Assembly (NCBI GenBank): GCA_038253885.1
Contig: JBBSGP010000032.1
Coordinates: forward strand, 1-35,357
Direction: 5' to 3'
Length of the DNA: 35,357 nucleotides
DNA from: JALZAQ01 sp038253885
GTDB taxonomy: Bacteria > Gemmatimonadota > Gemmatimonadetes > Gemmatimonadales > Gemmatimonadaceae
A program made the translations under genes and the position numbers. Positions 9,701-16,961 of this stretch are shown piece by piece. A model generated the notes under the pieces. That model had not been told where the DNA came from and did not search any database. It saw nothing but the letters and a program-made list of their open reading frames with translations. Numbering within the stretch: position 1 is the first letter of the stretch; each line of letters opens with the position of its first letter.

Positions 9701-9870
9701 GTCCCGAGCGCGGTGCCGACGATCCGGACCGTGACGCCCTCGAGGGGTTGCTGGCTTGTCGAATCGACGACCCGTCCCGTCACGGAACCGGTGGGAGCCT
9801 GCGCGCCGAGCTGCGCGGCCCACGCCAGTACACCAGCGAGCGCGATCGGCAGGTAACGACTCAGTGTCAT
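6766..9870 (-). CDS. SusC/RagA-family TonB-linked outer-membrane receptor
   Basis: The product has 1034 residues from the ATG at 9870, chosen because it begins a signal peptide (MTLSRYLPIALAGVLAWAAQLGAQA) and has GGAGG eight bases upstream; an extension to 9936 lacks both. After the signal comes a carboxypeptidase-regulatory-like domain at about residues 28-110 (GSVTGRVVDSTSQQPLEGV). The plug domain follows at about 115-235 (VVVTGYGTQKR, LQGRAAGV, IRIRGGTSI, PLYVIDGVP, GSRAANGVILIETKKG), then a long beta-barrel ending in RTFTAGVRLGF with the C-terminal aromatic typical of outer-membrane proteins. It imports a ligand captured by SusD, powered by TonB/ExbBD encoded elsewhere. It is the first gene of the operon and has a long leader with a promoter and a stem-loop. 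Confidence 0.95.
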   Translation of the reverse strand: MTLSRYLPIALAGVLAWAAQLGAQAPTGSVTGRVVDSTSQQPLEGVTVRIVGTALGTLSAANGRFTVVGIPSGPQTLQAQRIGYALQQVPVTVPLGSSVTVQISLRSVTVNLNEVVVTGYGTQKRTAISGAVATVNADQANVGVQPNVNSLLQGRAAGVNVTVNSGDPGAGAQIRIRGGTSISASNEPLYVIDGVPIQNAQTEGGGVGVSGNSPSLPRSPLNLLNPNDIARITILKDAAATAIYGSRAANGVILIETKKGTAGQSSMEYDGYIAASSPTKSLGLLNGNQYRAFVQDQVTKGNLKADRLTTLGTANTNWEDAVTQRAITQNHNFSFTGGTQTTQYRASLNYMDNEGVVLSNGFRRYQGRLNGSTQALDDKLRLGLNLTASQVQNKYITFDNTGGFEGGVFTNVVNYNPTRPIMVKDTATGQNVFFEQPGQLSVRNPVALTAQLNDRANTTRILGNIEAAYALLPSLTASVNAGVDRSSGLRQTYFPNVNPVGALTNGLARQTDRNVSTATIQTLLTYATEFAEKNTAEIVGGYEYSDTRIQEFGAEARNFLTDAFSFNNLGAGALLVRPYSLDEPRRLASLFSRLNLGFQDKYFLTGVIRRDGSSVFGTNNKYAVFPAVSGAWRISQEPFMKDNPFSELRLRASYGLQGNQAITPFQSLILLGTAGDARYTFGDAIVTGVAPSQNANPNLKWEQTAQTDLAVDYGFSENRITGTLEYYVKNTRDLLLNVDVPQPAPVSKQIQNIGRVRNRGVEFSIDAQLVDAPQKSLTMGLVFDRVRNTVVNLGAGRQFIATGTVSGQGQSDSRAQRIIPGQPLGTFFAPQFVGVDSAGRQLFNKYTVTRDSSGREISRTRSGTTTDPKADDRMVLGSANPDFSLGLRSQGTWHKFDASFLVRASRGGKTFNNTALVYATKTQVLADKNFLSSALTDGIAIGQPAIYSSRYIEDASFLRLQNITVGYTINLGGGGAGRPNSARLYVSGDNVFLLSHYTGYDPEVFADAGLASRGIDYLSYPRSRTFTAGVRLGF

Positions 9871-9878
9871 ACGACGGC

Positions 9879-9883
9879 CCTCC
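9879..9883 (-). promoter_or_regulatory. Strong ribosome binding site of susC
   Basis: GGAGG on the minus strand, eight bases from the ATG at 9870. It decides the start against the upstream in-frame ATG codons. Confidence 0.75.
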
Positions 9884-10040
9884 ATCGGGCGCGATTGGGA
9901 ACGTGGGCCACGTTTCGACCCGACGAACTCGAACACGGATCAGCATGTGCGCCAACACGGCGCGCCGCCACAGCCAAACCTTCAGCGCGTGACCAATTGG
10001 CCGCGGGCCGCTCGCGCGACTCTGACCGGTAGCATCAATT

Positions 10041-10073
10041 CTGCACACCGCTTGAGACGAAAGCGGTGGGCAG
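10041..10073 (-). promoter_or_regulatory. Stem-loop in the susC 5' leader
   Basis: Arms 10046-10053 (CACCGCTT) and 10061-10068 (AAGCGGTG) pair perfectly around a 7-base loop. Four further pairs form outside one mismatch (CTGC with GCAG), making a stem of about 12 bp. It lies just downstream of the predicted transcription start, where it could protect the 5' end or act in attenuation. No known riboswitch class is recognised. Confidence 0.55.
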
Positions 10074-10087
10074 AGGCTGTCTTGACG

Positions 10088-10115
10088 AGTATGAAGCCTC
10101 TCGAATAATTGTCAA
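10088..10115 (-). promoter_or_regulatory. Sigma-70-type promoter of the susC operon
   Basis: On the minus strand a consensus -35 box TTGACA (10110-10115) is followed after 16 bases by CATACT (10088-10093), which matches four of six bases of TATAAT. The surrounding sequence is locally AT-rich (AATAATT) in a GC-rich genome. The predicted start is near 10080, about 210 nt before the susC start codon. Confidence 0.6.
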
Positions 10116-10273
10116 GAGCCTGTCACAATCTTGGCGCGAGCAACCGGGACGCGGGTTCACGCGCGCGACCGATCCCCCTCGTTCCCCCCTGTTCGCACCG
10201 GTGCCGTGGCCGCGAGTCCGAGGAGCGCTCCATCACCCGCATGGCCGTCTTCCGGATCAGCAAGTCCCTCGGA

Positions 10274-10295
10274 TGATCCGCCTCCGCGCGGATCA
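10274..10295 (-). terminator. Stem-loop after the cytochrome c peroxidase gene
   Basis: TGATCCGC (10274-10281) pairs with GCGGATCA (10288-10295) around a 6-base loop. It starts 25 bases after the stop of the minus-strand cytochrome c peroxidase gene. There is no T-tract, so termination is inferred only from its position. Confidence 0.4.
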
Positions 10296-10320
10296 GAACA
10301 CGCGCGGAAGGCTCAGTCTC

Positions 10321-11769
10321 TCACGGCCGGTCGACCGGCAAGCCACTGGGCACGTGCTGTGGCGTGATCGCGTGAACGTGGCGCGCGGCCGGGTCGGTGA
10401 GCGCCCGCATGAACGCCGTCACCTCATCGATCACCTGCGGAGTGAAGACGACGCCCTTGAGCAGCGTGTCGCGGGTCGCCATCACGTCCGCCGCGTTGTG
10501 GACAAAGGTGCCGCGGAGGTCCGGCGCCAGCTGCTGCACGTCGAAGTGGAACAGGTTGGTCTCCGACTCGCTGTAGTGAGCGACGAAGTCGCGCAGATCG
10601 GAGAACTGACCGGCGTGGCCATACGGGGAGGTGAGCTCCACGTTCCGGAGCGGCGTGGTGCGGAAGGCGTACCTGTCGTGCGGATCGCCGGTGATATTCA
10701 TGCGACCGAAATCGTCGAGGCCCCCAGGGCCATTGCCCTTGCCCGGCCCGAATTGGACCAGCGCAACGTTGTGGAACTTGCCGTCCGTGAGGGCGGCACC
10801 GTTGTGGCAGATCGAGCAGCGCGCGGTGAGAAAGTCCTTCGCGCCGTTGAGCTCGACGGAGGAGAGCGCGTGATCGTTGCCGGCGAGGAATCGATCCCAG
10901 GGTGAATCGTTGAACGAGAGCCGGTCGATAAAGAAGCCGGCCATGGCGTTGGCGGCATGGGCAAAGGTCATCTTCCGGAACGACGTGCCCGGGTAGGCCT
11001 GCTCGAAGAGACGGCGATACTCGGGAACCTCGCCCAGACGCACCATGAGCGCCTTCCAGATTCCCGCGAAGTCATCGTCGCTGATCGCGGCCAGCTCGTT
11101 GACGCTGCCGCCCTGGTGACGGAGCGCGTCCGCGGGAATGCCTCGCATCTCCTCGCGCGACGTCACCGGGAACAGGCCCTGGGCCGATACCACCCCAAAC
11201 TCGAAGACCCGCGCCATCTCCGGGCCGAGACTCGCACCAGCCGGGGTATGGAAATCGCCGTGGCTGTCGCGCGACACGCGACCGTCCCAGAATAGAGAGC
11301 CGAGCGCGCCGAGGTTGAACATAGACGGCGCGTTGCGCGGTATGATCACGCCATTCCCGAGATGGCGATCGGGCCCGAGCCCCAGCCCGCTCTGGCCGAT
11401 CGACAGGCGAAGACCATCCGAGGTGCCGAACGCCGGCAGGTGGCATGTCATGCAGGCCATGTTGCGGTTGCCACTCAGGATCTTGTCGAAGGCGAGCATG
11501 CGGCCCAGGTGCACCAGCGGCTCGCGGACGGGAGCTGGATGCTGGAGCTGGCCAATGCCGCGGCCGGCGGCGAGCAGCCGCACCGCCTGGACCAGCGCCT
11601 CGTCTTCGGACATCGTGTTCGCGGAGCTGTGAGTCCGCGGCGCCGGCCCTGTCGGCGCGTCGGACTGGTCGCGCCCGCAGCCGGCGGCGAAGAGCGCCAC
11701 GATGGCGAGCAGCACAACGGAGGCGCCCTGGCGCTCCCGGCCCACTTGAGGATCACGGAAACACGACAT
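10321..11769 (-). CDS. Diheme cytochrome c peroxidase / MauG-family lipoprotein
   Basis: The product has 482 residues from the ATG at 11769, which has GGAG six bases upstream; a GTG at 11781 is the alternative. The N-terminus ends in a lipoprotein box (ALFAAGCG). Two c-type heme sites are seen: CMTCH (Cys106, Cys109, His110) and CSICH (Cys318, Cys321, His322). Other family segments are LGRMLAFDKILSGNRNMAC, RNAPSMFNLG, FWDGRVS and RTTPLRNVELTSPYGHAGQF. Such proteins reduce hydrogen peroxide or carry out long-range oxidations in the periplasm. The gene ends 450 bp upstream of susC on the same strand; a stem-loop and a separate promoter between them argue against one transcript. A shared peroxide theme with the haloperoxidase further on is suggestive only. 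Confidence 0.9.
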   Translation of the reverse strand: MSCFRDPQVGRERQGASVVLLAIVALFAAGCGRDQSDAPTGPAPRTHSSANTMSEDEALVQAVRLLAAGRGIGQLQHPAPVREPLVHLGRMLAFDKILSGNRNMACMTCHLPAFGTSDGLRLSIGQSGLGLGPDRHLGNGVIIPRNAPSMFNLGALGSLFWDGRVSRDSHGDFHTPAGASLGPEMARVFEFGVVSAQGLFPVTSREEMRGIPADALRHQGGSVNELAAISDDDFAGIWKALMVRLGEVPEYRRLFEQAYPGTSFRKMTFAHAANAMAGFFIDRLSFNDSPWDRFLAGNDHALSSVELNGAKDFLTARCSICHNGAALTDGKFHNVALVQFGPGKGNGPGGLDDFGRMNITGDPHDRYAFRTTPLRNVELTSPYGHAGQFSDLRDFVAHYSESETNLFHFDVQQLAPDLRGTFVHNAADVMATRDTLLKGVVFTPQVIDEVTAFMRALTDPAARHVHAITPQHVPSGLPVDRP

Positions 11770-11999
11770 CGGGCGCTCCACCTGGGGGGGATGGTGAATG
11801 CCGGCTGCACGGAGCCACCGGGCCGGGTGGACGCGCGACCGGTCCTATTGTTGAGAACGGAATACGCGGCCCGCAGGGGCCATCGGCCGCCGCGCGCGGG
11901 TGAATAGTGCCGCTGGTCCGCTCTACCCGCGGCTCCGGCTTGCCTTTGACGGGAGGCCGCTGTACGGTCATGACTCCTTGCAGTTCGCAGCGTCCGACC

Positions 12000-12003
12000 G
12001 GAG
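12000..12003 (+). promoter_or_regulatory. Ribosome binding site of the ECF sigma factor gene
   Basis: GGAG six bases before the ATG at 12010. The 240-bp region between the divergent start codons (11769 and 12010) contains no promoter I can define with confidence on either strand. Confidence 0.5.
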
Positions 12004-12009
12004 AACCGC

Positions 12010-12648
12010 ATGGCGCCGCAGGGCGAACTCACCCGGCTGCTGATCGCCGCGCGGAGCGGGGAGACCGACGCGCTCGGGGAGCTGTTCGAGCACGTGTACC
12101 AGGATCTCCGCTCCAGCGCGCATCGGCAGCTCAGTGCCTGGCGCGACGGTGACACCTTGAGCACGACCGTGCTCGTCCACGAAGCGTATCTCAAGCTCGC
12201 CGACAGCTCGCGACTCGACTTCCAGGATCGGCAGCATTTTTTCGCTGTCGCCGCGCGTGCGATGCGGCAGATCATCATCGACTCCGCGCGTCGCGCTGGC
12301 GCCGACAAACGCGGCGGCGCACTGATCCACGTCGACCTCGGTGCGGCCGACGACGTGGCCGGTGGCCCGGGCGAGCCCGGCGGGTCGCTCGCAACCGATC
12401 TCGTCGCGCTGGAGGAAGCGCTCTCCAAGCTGGAGACGTTGAGCCCCCGCCTCGCCCGCCTGGTGGAGCTTCGCTTCTACGCCGGACTCTCGGTGGAGGA
12501 GACCGCGGAAGTCCTCGCGATGTCTCCCCGGACGGTGAAACGAGACTGGCGAAAGGCCCGGGCGTTTCTCTTCCGGGCCGTTGCGGAGGAGGGCGCGCCG
12601 CCCGGGTCGAAGCGCTCCTCGGCGATCGCCACGGAAACAGAACCATGA
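12010..12648 (+). CDS. ECF-subfamily RNA polymerase sigma factor (Sig-70_X6 type)
   Basis: The product has 212 residues. Region 2 is visible near the N-terminus (LTRLLIAARSGETDALGELF, then TLSTTVLVHEAYLKLAD and QHFFAVAARAMRQIIIDSAR). Region 4 with its helix-turn-helix is near residues 150-195 (LSPRLARLVELRFYAGLSVEETAEVLAMSPRTVKRDWRKARAFL). This is the ECF_sub/TIGR02999-like branch often encoded with TPR kinases in Acidobacteria, Planctomycetes and Gemmatimonadota. No anti-sigma factor is next to it. Its TGA overlaps the ATG of the kinase gene (ATGA), so the two are probably translationally coupled and the kinase may set sigma activity; that link is inferred from other ECF/kinase pairs. Confidence 0.92.
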   Translation: MAPQGELTRLLIAARSGETDALGELFEHVYQDLRSSAHRQLSAWRDGDTLSTTVLVHEAYLKLADSSRLDFQDRQHFFAVAARAMRQIIIDSARRAGADKRGGALIHVDLGAADDVAGGPGEPGGSLATDLVALEEALSKLETLSPRLARLVELRFYAGLSVEETAEVLAMSPRTVKRDWRKARAFLFRAVAEEGAPPGSKRSSAIATETEP

Positions 12649-14051
12649 CGGAGATCACCCGCGAGCGCTGGGATCGCATCGACGCGATTCTCGATCGCGC
12701 GCTCGACCTCGACGGCGACGCCAGAGCGCGGCTGCTCGATGAAGCCTGCGCGGATGACCCGGATCTCCGGCGCGAGCTCGATACACTGCTCGGAGCGGAT
12801 CGAAGTGCCGGCGATTTTCTCGAGACGCCGGCCGGTTTCCAGGTCGCCGCCTTGCTTCTACAGTCGGTGCCGGACCAGGCGGACGAGACGGCGTTCGGCA
12901 CGCCCCCGGAGCGGGTCGGACCATATCGAGTGATTCGCGAGCTCGGGCGCGGCGGAATGGGAAGCGTCTACCTCGCCGATCGCGCCGATGGGCAGTGGCA
13001 GCAGCGGGTCGCGATCAAGCTCATCCGTCGCGGGATGGACTCGGCCGATATCCTTCGTCGCTTCTTGCAAGAGCGGCAGATTCTCGCCCGCCTCGCTCAT
13101 CCGAACATCGCGCGGCTCCTCGACGGTGGCGTGACCGAAAGCGGGCAGCCGTACTTCGCGATGGAGTACGTCGATGGTCAGGCCATCACGCGCTACTGCG
13201 ACGCGCACGAGCTACGCATCGACGCGCGCATCCGACTGTTCGCCGCCGTCTGCGACGCGGTCCAGTACGCGCACCAGAACCTCGTCGTACATCGCGACCT
13301 CAAGCCGTCGAATGTGCTGGTCACCCGGAGCGGCGACGTGAAGCTGCTCGACTTCGGCATTGCCAAACTGCTCGACGCCGAACCTCCGGACGCCGACGCG
13401 TTGGCCTCGGCGGCCACAGTCACGCATACGCATACCGGCCTGCGCGTGATGACGCCGGAGTACGCGAGCCCGGAACAGATACACGGCAAGCCGGCAACAA
13501 CGGTGAGCGACGTGTACGGGTTGGGCATGCTGCTCTATGAGCTGCTCTCTGGACACCAGGCCTACCGCTTCGAGCGGCTGTCGGTTGCGGAGATCGAGCG
13601 GCTCGTGAGCGAGCAGGACCCACCCCGGCCGAGCGTCGCCGCGATGCGTACCGGTGTGGTTCGGCACCGCGACGGATCGGTGACAACGATCACGCCAGAC
13701 GCGGTCAGTCGGGCTCGGGGCTTGCGGCCAGTGCGCCTGCGTCAGCGTTTGAGCGGGGACCTCGACAACATCGTGATGCGGGCTTTGGCCAAAGAGCCCA
13801 CGCGGCGCTATGCGTCGGCCGAGGCACTCGCTGACGATTTGCGACGAGCTCTCGAGGGACGTCCGGTTGGGGCGCGGGCGATCGTCCGACATACCGCGCC
13901 TGGCAATTCGTGCGACGCCATCGCCTCGGGGTTGCCGCAGGCGGAGTGGTGGCGCTCTCGATGCTCGGCGGGATGGCCACCACCGCCCGGCAGGCCGCAG
14001 TCGCTCGACGTGAGGGACGCAAAGCCGCCGACGTCACGAATTTCGTGTTGA
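12645..14051 (+). CDS. Ser/Thr protein kinase domain of a TPR kinase (frameshifted at about 13880)
   Basis: A short helical N-terminus (residues 1-90) precedes a complete Hanks-type kinase domain: glycine loop GRGGMGSVY (101-109), VAIK lysine 125, HRDLKPSN (216-223) with catalytic Asp218, DFG (236-238) and a TPEYASPEQ activation-segment end. All catalytic residues are present. After LEGRPVGAR (about residue 411, nt 13878) the frame loses family resemblance and ends 57 residues later. The expected continuation (TYRAWQFVRRHRLG) is in frame +2 at about 13889, and inserting one base in the G-rich stretch near 13870-13882 would restore a protein of about 960 residues with a membrane helix and TPRs. 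The true product is thus either a soluble kinase through mutation or a sequencing indel. Confidence 0.88.
   Translation: MTEITRERWDRIDAILDRALDLDGDARARLLDEACADDPDLRRELDTLLGADRSAGDFLETPAGFQVAALLLQSVPDQADETAFGTPPERVGPYRVIRELGRGGMGSVYLADRADGQWQQRVAIKLIRRGMDSADILRRFLQERQILARLAHPNIARLLDGGVTESGQPYFAMEYVDGQAITRYCDAHELRIDARIRLFAAVCDAVQYAHQNLVVHRDLKPSNVLVTRSGDVKLLDFGIAKLLDAEPPDADALASAATVTHTHTGLRVMTPEYASPEQIHGKPATTVSDVYGLGMLLYELLSGHQAYRFERLSVAEIERLVSEQDPPRPSVAAMRTGVVRHRDGSVTTITPDAVSRARGLRPVRLRQRLSGDLDNIVMRALAKEPTRRYASAEALADDLRRALEGRPVGARAIVRHTAPGNSCDAIASGLPQAEWWRSRCSAGWPPPPGRPQSLDVRDAKPPTSRISC
13866..13892 (+). other. Frameshift site in the TPR kinase gene
   Basis: Family resemblance passes from frame 3 to frame 2 inside GGTTGGGGCGCGGGCGATCG. 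Adding one G (GCGGGCGGATCG) would read A-R-A-D-R-P-T-Y-R-A-W-Q-F, as family members do. The context is G-rich, which suits a sequencing indel. No slippery heptamer with a downstream stem was recognised. Confidence 0.65.
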
Positions 14052-15526
14052 GCGTGTTTGAGCTCTCGGATCCAGAGTCGAATCGCGGCGCGCAGGTGAC
14101 CGCGCGCGAGTTGCTCGACCGGGCAGCGGAGCGCGTCGATCGAGAGCTGCGCGACGAGCCAGAGGTGCAGGTCGAGATGTGGGGCGTGTTGGGGCGAATC
14201 TACGGCAGGCTGGGCCTCTACACGCAGGCGGTGCCGCTGCTCACCTCGGCGGTGGAGCGACAGCGTCGCCTGTACGGCGATCGGAACGCCGAACTTGCCC
14301 TCAACCTTCGCACGCTCGGGTATGCCCTCCGTGACGCCGGCAAGGACGACGAGGCGGAGACGCGCTTCCGACAGGCGCTCGCGACTCGCCGAGCAGTGTA
14401 CGGCGACCACGACGCTCGCGTGGCGGAGAGTCTCCACGATCTCGCGCAACAGTTGCATGCCAGGGGCTCGTACGTTGCCGCTGAATCGGTTTTCGCCTCA
14501 TGGCTCGCGCTGCGGAAATCGTTGCCGACCCATGATGATCCCCAGACCGCGAAGATGCTCATCGACTATGGACTGATGCTCGATGCGGAGGGGGACTACG
14601 TGCAAGCGGAGCCGGTGCTGCGCGAGGCGGTGCGACTGCTCCGGCGGCATTATGGCAATCATCACCTCGAGTTGTCCCAGGGTCTCTGGAACCTGGGGAT
14701 GGAGCTCGACCGTCTGGGCCGGTTCGATGAAGGCGCTGCGTCCCTCCGGGAGGGAATCGGCATCCGGCGCGAGAAGCTCGGCGACTCGAGCGTCGCGGTG
14801 GCAGACATCACGGATGCCCTTGCCCAGCTTCTGGCCCACCAAGGCGATTACGCTTCCGCCGAACGATTGTATCAGAAGACGCTCGCCGTTCGGCGCGGCC
14901 GAGCTGACCCGATACTGAGCTTCAAGCTCTCCCAGTACGCCGAGGTGCTGCGGGCCCAGGATAGGTTGGCGGAGGCCGAACCAGTGTTGCGCGACGCCGT
15001 CGCCCGACAACGGGCGCGTTACGGGGAACAGCATCTCTTCACGGCTTCCATACTCGAGCGACTCGCCACCGTGGTGCGCGATCGCGGCAACTACGCCAGC
15101 GCCGAGTCACTGTTCCGCCAAGGGCTGACCATCTATACGGCAGCGTATCACGGGGTGGAGCGCCACAGCACCACCACGCGAATCGGGCTCGCCCGGCTCT
15201 ACGTCATGCGAGGGGATCCCGCGTCAGCCGAACCGATTCTCCGGGATGTGCTGCGCCTCGAGCAGCAGGCCGCCAAGCCCCGCGCGGAGCGCATCGTCGC
15301 AGCCAAGGAAGAACTGGGCCATTGTCTGACCGCGCTCGGCCGGTATCCGGAAGCCGAGGCTCTATTGCTCGCGAGCCTACACGAGCGCGAGCACGCGTCG
15401 TGGGCCCTGCGACGCGGCGTGCTGCGCGACCTCGTCGCGCTGTACGATCGTTGGCCGAAGCCGGCCGAGTCCGAGAGGTATCGCGCCCAACTCGATGCCC
15501 CGCCGGTTCGCTCGGCCGCGCAGTGA
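13910..15526 (+). CDS. Membrane helix plus TPR half of the kinase (second frame)
   Basis: The frame continues the kinase after the frameshift; the GTG at 13910 is only the first usable start codon, and homologous sequence begins about 20 bases earlier. It opens with VRRHRLG, a hydrophobic helix (VAAGGVVALSMLGGMAT) and a basic stretch. Seven or more TPR units of about 42 residues follow, of the TPR_10/TPR_12 kind (for example GLYTQAVPLLTSAVERQRRLYG, GDYASAERLYQKTLAVRRG, GRYPEAEALLLASLHERE). In intact homologues the kinase is cytoplasmic and the TPRs lie beyond the helix as a sensor or docking region. No ribosome binding site is seen at 13910, so independent translation is doubtful. The stop overlaps the GTG of the grpB-like gene. 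Confidence 0.8.
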   Translation: MRRHRLGVAAGGVVALSMLGGMATTARQAAVARREGRKAADVTNFVLSVFELSDPESNRGAQVTARELLDRAAERVDRELRDEPEVQVEMWGVLGRIYGRLGLYTQAVPLLTSAVERQRRLYGDRNAELALNLRTLGYALRDAGKDDEAETRFRQALATRRAVYGDHDARVAESLHDLAQQLHARGSYVAAESVFASWLALRKSLPTHDDPQTAKMLIDYGLMLDAEGDYVQAEPVLREAVRLLRRHYGNHHLELSQGLWNLGMELDRLGRFDEGAASLREGIGIRREKLGDSSVAVADITDALAQLLAHQGDYASAERLYQKTLAVRRGRADPILSFKLSQYAEVLRAQDRLAEAEPVLRDAVARQRARYGEQHLFTASILERLATVVRDRGNYASAESLFRQGLTIYTAAYHGVERHSTTTRIGLARLYVMRGDPASAEPILRDVLRLEQQAAKPRAERIVAAKEELGHCLTALGRYPEAEALLLASLHEREHASWALRRGVLRDLVALYDRWPKPAESERYRAQLDAPPVRSAAQ

Positions 15527-16092
15527 GTCACCCGCCCGATTGGTCGGCCGTGACGCCCGGACCTCTCGGGTTGACAGCAGGCACCGTTCTTGTCGTTCCG
15601 TACGACCCAACCTGGCCCGCGCTCTATGCCGAGGAAGTCGGGCGCCTCGAGCGCAGCCTTGCCGCTTACAACGTCGCACTCGTCTTCGAGCACACCGGCA
15701 GTACGGCAATAGCGGGGATGCCTGCGAAACCGGTGCTGGATATGCTGGCGGGACTTCCGGCAGAAAGCAATCGTGTCGCAGCGATCGCGGCGATTGAACG
15801 TGCCGGCTACCGGTATCGTGGTGAGCAGGGTATCCCCGGTCGAGACTTCTTCCGGCGCGGTGAGCCGAGGCAGTTCCACCTTCACTTGACGCTCGTCGGT
15901 AGCACCTTCTGGCGGGACCACCGCACATTCCGCGACTATCTGCGCGAGCACGCAGATGCGGCTGCGGAGTATGCCGCTCTGAAGTGTGATCTGGCCGAGC
16001 TGTACCGGAGGAACCGCGGCGCTTACATCGAAGGCAAGACCGCTTTCGTGGAGGCAATCCTTGCACGAGCCCGGGTAATCGCCAGACGATAG
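15523..16092 (+). CDS. GrpB family protein (UPF0157, nucleotidyltransferase-fold)
   Basis: The product has 189 residues from the GTG at 15523, which overlaps the stop of the TPR gene (GTGA); longer in-frame extensions would lie wholly inside the TPR gene. Motifs match the GrpB family: VVPYDPTWPALYAEEV, then the nucleotidyltransferase-like FEHTGSTAIAGMPAKPVLDM, then FRRGEPRQFHLHL and FRDYLREHADAAAEYAALK. The C-terminus (YIEGKTAFVEAIL) is also typical. Members share the fold of minimal nucleotidyltransferases, but the substrate is not established for most of them. Translational coupling to the kinase gene suggests a shared transcript, though this gene is often found in unrelated contexts. Confidence 0.88.
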   Translation: MSHPPDWSAVTPGPLGLTAGTVLVVPYDPTWPALYAEEVGRLERSLAAYNVALVFEHTGSTAIAGMPAKPVLDMLAGLPAESNRVAAIAAIERAGYRYRGEQGIPGRDFFRRGEPRQFHLHLTLVGSTFWRDHRTFRDYLREHADAAAEYAALKCDLAELYRRNRGAYIEGKTAFVEAILARARVIARR

Positions 16093-16104
16093 CCGCGGAG
16101 TCCG

Positions 16105-16887
16105 ATGACGATGCCCGCGAATGGGTGGCCCACCGGCCCATGTGCCCATGAAGCGCCTGTACGACTGTCGCTCGTCATACCCGCGTTCAATGAGGCTGCG
16201 TTGTTGCCGCGCCTCCTCGACAGCGTCGATCGGGCGCGAGCGGCCTACACCTTCGGGTCTGACGCGATCGAGGTGATCGTCGTCGACAACGGATCGACGG
16301 ACGAGACGTCGAGGATCGCCATTGCCCGAGCCTGTCGGGTCGTCGGCGTTGCGACGCGAACAATCGCCTCGGCTCGGAACGGCGGCGCCGAGGTAGCTGT
16401 GGGAGGGTTCCTCGCATTCATCGACGCGGACATGCGAATCCATCCGGACAGCTTCAATGCGGTCGACGATGCGCTCTCCGATCCGACGATCGTGGGCGGA
16501 GCCTCTGGCATTCGCCCCGAGCGGTGGTCGCTGGGCATCGGAGTCGCCATGTCGCTCCTGACCCTGTTTTCCTTCGTGACTCAGATCGATGCGGGCCTGA
16601 CCTTTTGCCGGCGGGATGATTTCCAGCGGCTCGCCGGGTACGATGAACGACGCTGGTGCGCGGAGGACGTCGATTTTCTCCGGCGCCTGAAGCACCTTGG
16701 CCGTTCCGGCCAACGGCGGCTGGCTCGGGGAGGATACGCGCCGGCCGTCTATTCCACTCGGAAGTTCGACAAGTACGGCGACTGGCACTATCTAGGGTTG
16801 GGAGCTCGGCTGATGCTGTCACGATCGTGGCGCGCCGAAGCGCGCAGCGAAGCAGTCAGCGAGTACTGGTATCGCGATCGCGCATGA
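16105..16887 (+). CDS. Family 2 glycosyltransferase
   Basis: The product has 260 residues. It begins a Rossmann-like GT-A fold at LSLVIPAFNEAALLPRLLDS, with IEVIVVDNGSTDETSRIA, an AR(N)GGA segment and the DxD-type FIDADMRI near residue 110. A later segment, GYDERRWCAEDVDFLRRL, holds the acidic catalytic-base region. There is one weakly hydrophobic stretch (GIGVAMSLLTLFSFVTQIDAG), so membrane association is possible. It would transfer a sugar from an activated donor, perhaps to a lipid or polysaccharide; donor and acceptor cannot be read. GGAG lies four bases before the ATG at 16105 and ten before the ATG at 16111. It follows the GrpB gene by 12 bases. Confidence 0.87.
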   Translation: MTMPANGWPTGPCAHEAPVRLSLVIPAFNEAALLPRLLDSVDRARAAYTFGSDAIEVIVVDNGSTDETSRIAIARACRVVGVATRTIASARNGGAEVAVGGFLAFIDADMRIHPDSFNAVDDALSDPTIVGGASGIRPERWSLGIGVAMSLLTLFSFVTQIDAGLTFCRRDDFQRLAGYDERRWCAEDVDFLRRLKHLGRSGQRRLARGGYAPAVYSTRKFDKYGDWHYLGLGARLMLSRSWRAEARSEAVSEYWYRDRA

Positions 16888-16961
16888 GGAGCGTGGCGCT
16901 CTCAGTACTTTGGTATTGGCCGCGGTCCAAGAGCCTTCTCACTCGTCTCGAGGTGGATGCC

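Larger units (their letters stand above)
9871..10320. other. 450-bp gene-free region upstream of susC
   Basis: No credible gene is seen here; the short reading frames have no ribosome binding site or family resemblance. It holds, on the minus strand, the stem-loop after the cytochrome c peroxidase gene (10274-10295), the susC promoter (10088-10115), the leader stem-loop (10041-10073) and the susC ribosome binding site. The 5' leader would be about 210 nt long. Confidence 0.7.

Noticed and set aside
10321..11769. Cytochrome c peroxidase as the first gene of the susC operon
   Set aside because: A stem-loop after its stop and an independent consensus promoter before susC, with a 450-bp gap, argue for separate transcription.
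13860..13910. Programmed ribosomal frameshift in the TPR kinase gene
   Set aside because: No slippery heptamer followed by a stem was found; a single-base indel in a G-rich run explains the break more simply.
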